Origin: Pseudomonadota bacterium
Lineage (GTDB): Bacteria; Pseudomonadota; Gammaproteobacteria; Pseudomonadales; Azotimanducaceae
Assembly: GCA_027622495.1 (NCBI GenBank)
Contig: JAQBYL010000193.1
Location: forward strand, 1-7,682
Direction: 5' to 3'
DNA: 7,682 bases
Positions 5,870-7,682 of the stretch are shown here, piece after piece. Every line of letters begins with the position of its first letter. The first letter of the stretch is position 1. Made by a program: the position numbers and the translations under genes. The notes beneath the pieces are model-generated. The model was not told the origin of the DNA. It did not search any database and worked only from the letters and a program-made list of their open reading frames with translations.

Positions 5870-6574
5870 ATGCAGGTCAGTGTATATCGCTACAACCCGG
5901 AGTCCGATGATGTGCCGATGATGAAGGATATGTCGGTGGATCTGCCGGAAGGCAAGGATCTCATGGTCCTGGATGTGATGGCGCTCCTCAAGGATCAGGA
6001 CCCGTCGTTCAGCTACCGGCGCTCCTGTCGCGAAGGCGTGTGCGGCTCTGATGGCATCAACATGAACGGCAAGAACGGTCTCGCCTGTATTACACCGGTT
6101 TCTGAAGCGGCACCCAAAGGCAAGTTGGTTCTGCGACCGCTGCCGGGTTTGCCCGTCATCCGCGATCTGGTGGTGGACATGAGCCAGTTTTACGGTGCCT
6201 ACGAGAAAATTCAGCCGTACCTGATCAACAACACCCCGCCACCCGCGCAGGAACGCCTGCAGACGCCGGCGGATCGCGAAAAACTCGATGGTTTGTATGA
6301 GTGCATCCTGTGTGCCTGCTGCTCAACTTCGTGCCCGTCATTCTGGTGGAATCCCGACAAATTCATCGGTCCTGCCGGCTTGCTGCAGGCCTATCGATTT
6401 CTGGCTGACAGCCGCGACACCGCAACCGCGGAACGGCTTTCCAATCTTGACGATCCTTTCAGCGTATTCCGCTGCCGAGGCATTATGAACTGCGTGAGTG
6501 TCTGCCCGAAGGGTCTGAATCCGACCCGCGCGATTGGCAAAATCCGCGCTATGCTGATGCAAGCGGGGACCTGA
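5870..6574 (+). CDS. sdhB: Succinate dehydrogenase iron-sulfur subunit
   Basis: SdhB carries electrons from the SdhA flavin to quinone through three iron-sulfur clusters. It has 234 residues (E. coli 238). The 2Fe-2S ligands are Cys53, Cys58, Asp61 and Cys73 (SCREGVCGSDG ... LAC). Cys145, Cys148, Cys151 and Cys212 should bind the 4Fe-4S cluster, and Cys155, Cys202 and Cys208 the 3Fe-4S cluster. Quinone-site residues Pro156, Trp159, Trp160 and Ile205 are kept, but the position equivalent to E. coli His207 is Arg203 (FRCRGIMNC instead of FRCHSIMNC). The gene lies 30 bases after sdhA behind a purine-rich stretch (AAGG and GAAGAGA, 5852-5864), which serves as its ribosome site. Confidence 0.98.
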   Translation: MQVSVYRYNPESDDVPMMKDMSVDLPEGKDLMVLDVMALLKDQDPSFSYRRSCREGVCGSDGINMNGKNGLACITPVSEAAPKGKLVLRPLPGLPVIRDLVVDMSQFYGAYEKIQPYLINNTPPPAQERLQTPADREKLDGLYECILCACCSTSCPSFWWNPDKFIGPAGLLQAYRFLADSRDTATAERLSNLDDPFSVFRCRGIMNCVSVCPKGLNPTRAIGKIRAMLMQAGT

Positions 6575-6585
6575 TCCACCTTATG

Positions 6586-6618
6586 CCGGTAAGAACACTG
6601 CACCGGTAGGAACACAGC
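6586..6618 (+). repeat. Imperfect tandem repeat of 16 bases ending at the sucA start codon
   Basis: CCGGTAAGAACACTGC (6586-6601) and CCGGTAGGAACACAGC (6603-6618) agree at 14 of 16 positions with a period of 17. The second copy carries the sucA ribosome site TAGGA (6607-6611); in the first copy the same place reads TAAGA. This fills most of the 44-base sdhB-sucA gap. It could be a recent small duplication or a paired protein or small-RNA target. No promoter or terminator was recognised in this gap. Confidence 0.65.
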
Positions 6619-7682
6619 ATGGCCGAGTCTTTTAATGAACGGATGCAGCGAAGCTCGCACCTGGCGGGCACCAATGCAGCTTATGTCGAGATGCTCTACG
6701 AGCAGTATCTCGAGGACCCCGCCAGCGTGTCGGATCAGTGGTGCCAGTACTTTTCGACATTGAGAGACACCGAAACGGTTGAAACGCCGCATTCCAAGGT
6801 GGTTCAACACTTTGAACGGATTGGTCGCAACCGTCTCAAAGCACGCCCTGAGCGGGAATCCGCCGCGATTGAAAGCGAGCACGAACGCCAGCAGATGCGC
6901 GTGTTGGATCTGATGGCTGCCTATCGTCACCGCGGCCATAAAAAAGCCTTCATCGATCCGCTTGAGTTAATGGAGCGGCCCACCATGCCGGCGCTCGACT
7001 TGGCCTATCACGGTCTGGCACCCAGTCATCTGGAAGGGATTTTTCAGACCGGTACATTCCACTACGGCCAACCGACCGCGAAACTTCGCGATATCGTTGC
7101 CGCCCTTGAACAGACCTACTGTTCGAGCATTGGCGCTGAATACATGCACATTGTCGATGCCGCTGAACAGTTGTGGGTGCAACAGCGACTCGAGACCGTT
7201 CGCTCCCATCCGGCTAACAGCGCATCAGAGCGGCGCGTGGTGCTGGAACGCCTGATTGCAGCCGAAGGGCTCGAAAAATATCTGCATGCCCGTTATCCAG
7301 GCACAAAAAGATTTGGCCTGGAAGGCGCCGAGAGTCTGATCCCCATGCTGCACGAGATGCTGCAGCGTCTGGGTTCACACGGGGTTCTCGAAACCGTGAT
7401 TGGTATGGCGCACCGAGGGCGTCTGAATGTGCTCGTCAACATATTCGGCAAAGACCCGTGGGACATCTTCGAAGAATTCGAAGGCAAAGCGCTGGTGACG
7501 CAAGGCAGCGGAGATGTGAAATACCACCAGGGCTTTTCTTCGAACGTCATGACGCCAGGGGGTGAGATGCACCTGGCGCTGTCGTTCAACCCTTCACACC
7601 TCGAGATCGTCAGTCCGGTGATCGAAGGATCGGTACGCGCGCGACAGGATCGGCGCAACGACAGCAAAGGTGATCTGGTTGT
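6619..7682 (+). CDS. sucA: 2-oxoglutarate dehydrogenase E1 component, N-terminal part, cut by the window edge
   Basis: SucA is the thiamine-diphosphate E1 subunit that decarboxylates 2-oxoglutarate and hands the succinyl group to lipoylated SucB. I read 354 complete codons, about 38 percent of the usual 930-940 residues; the frame is open at the right edge. Residues 19-41 (NAAYVEMLYEQYLEDP and onwards) form the N-terminal segment that contacts the other complex components. AYRHRGHKKAFIDPL (101-115), RFGLEGAESLIPML (231-244), MAHRGRLNVLVN (263-274), GDVKYHQGF (298-306) and FNPSHLEIVSPV (323-334) match E. coli SucA. His265 and His303 align with the active-site His260 and His298. The ThDP GDG motif lies beyond the window. 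The start is set by TAGGA seven bases upstream. It follows sdhB by 44 bases and is probably read through from the sdh promoter, with sucB expected next. Confidence 0.97.
   Translation, partial: MAESFNERMQRSSHLAGTNAAYVEMLYEQYLEDPASVSDQWCQYFSTLRDTETVETPHSKVVQHFERIGRNRLKARPERESAAIESEHERQQMRVLDLMAAYRHRGHKKAFIDPLELMERPTMPALDLAYHGLAPSHLEGIFQTGTFHYGQPTAKLRDIVAALEQTYCSSIGAEYMHIVDAAEQLWVQQRLETVRSHPANSASERRVVLERLIAAEGLEKYLHARYPGTKRFGLEGAESLIPMLHEMLQRLGSHGVLETVIGMAHRGRLNVLVNIFGKDPWDIFEEFEGKALVTQGSGDVKYHQGFSSNVMTPGGEMHLALSFNPSHLEIVSPVIEGSVRARQDRRNDSKGDLV

Noticed and set aside
6391..6939. Minus-strand open frame of 182 codons spanning the sdhB-sucA junction
   Set aside because: It is antisense to both genes and its product is not recognisable; it arises from codon bias on the plus strand.

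Overview
The window looks like ordinary chromosomal DNA of a gammaproteobacterium. It is moderately GC-rich, and the succinate dehydrogenase, citrate synthase and 2-oxoglutarate dehydrogenase proteins resemble those I remember from E. coli, with catalytic residues in register. The divergent layout gltA < > sdhC-sdhD-sdhA-sdhB-sucA is the classic gammaproteobacterial TCA-cycle cluster. No mobile element, CRISPR array, tRNA, rRNA or integration site was seen.

Layout. Positions 1-659 (minus) hold the N-terminal half of selA (selenocysteine synthase), which runs off the left edge. Positions 660-797 are a divergent intergenic region with two compact inverted repeats and three copies of a heptamer. 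Positions 798-1667 (plus) encode an NAD(P)-dependent beta-hydroxyacid dehydrogenase of the 3-hydroxyisobutyrate dehydrogenase family. A strong hairpin at 1672-1700 separates it from the convergent gltA (1709-3019, minus). Positions 3020-3320 form a 301-base divergent control region with promoter-like elements on both strands, two palindromes and a possible mini-ORF. Then come sdhC (3321-3701), sdhD (3695-4063), sdhA (4067-5839), sdhB (5870-6574) and the first 354 codons of sucA (6619 to the right edge), all plus strand and tightly spaced.

How the genes work together. GltA feeds acetyl-CoA into the TCA cycle. SucA is the E1 component of the complex that makes succinyl-CoA. SdhCDAB oxidises succinate to fumarate and passes the electrons to quinone in the membrane. 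No convincing terminator or new promoter was seen between sdhB and sucA, so sdh-suc read-through is likely, as in E. coli. SelA implies that the organism makes selenoproteins. The dehydrogenase has no evident metabolic link to either side.

I found no undescribed system. The observations worth a second look are small regulatory-scale ones: the repeat cluster between selA and the dehydrogenase, the two conflicting readings of the sdh leader, the near-perfect tandem repeat ending at the sucA start codon, and a His-to-Arg difference at the SdhB quinone site.
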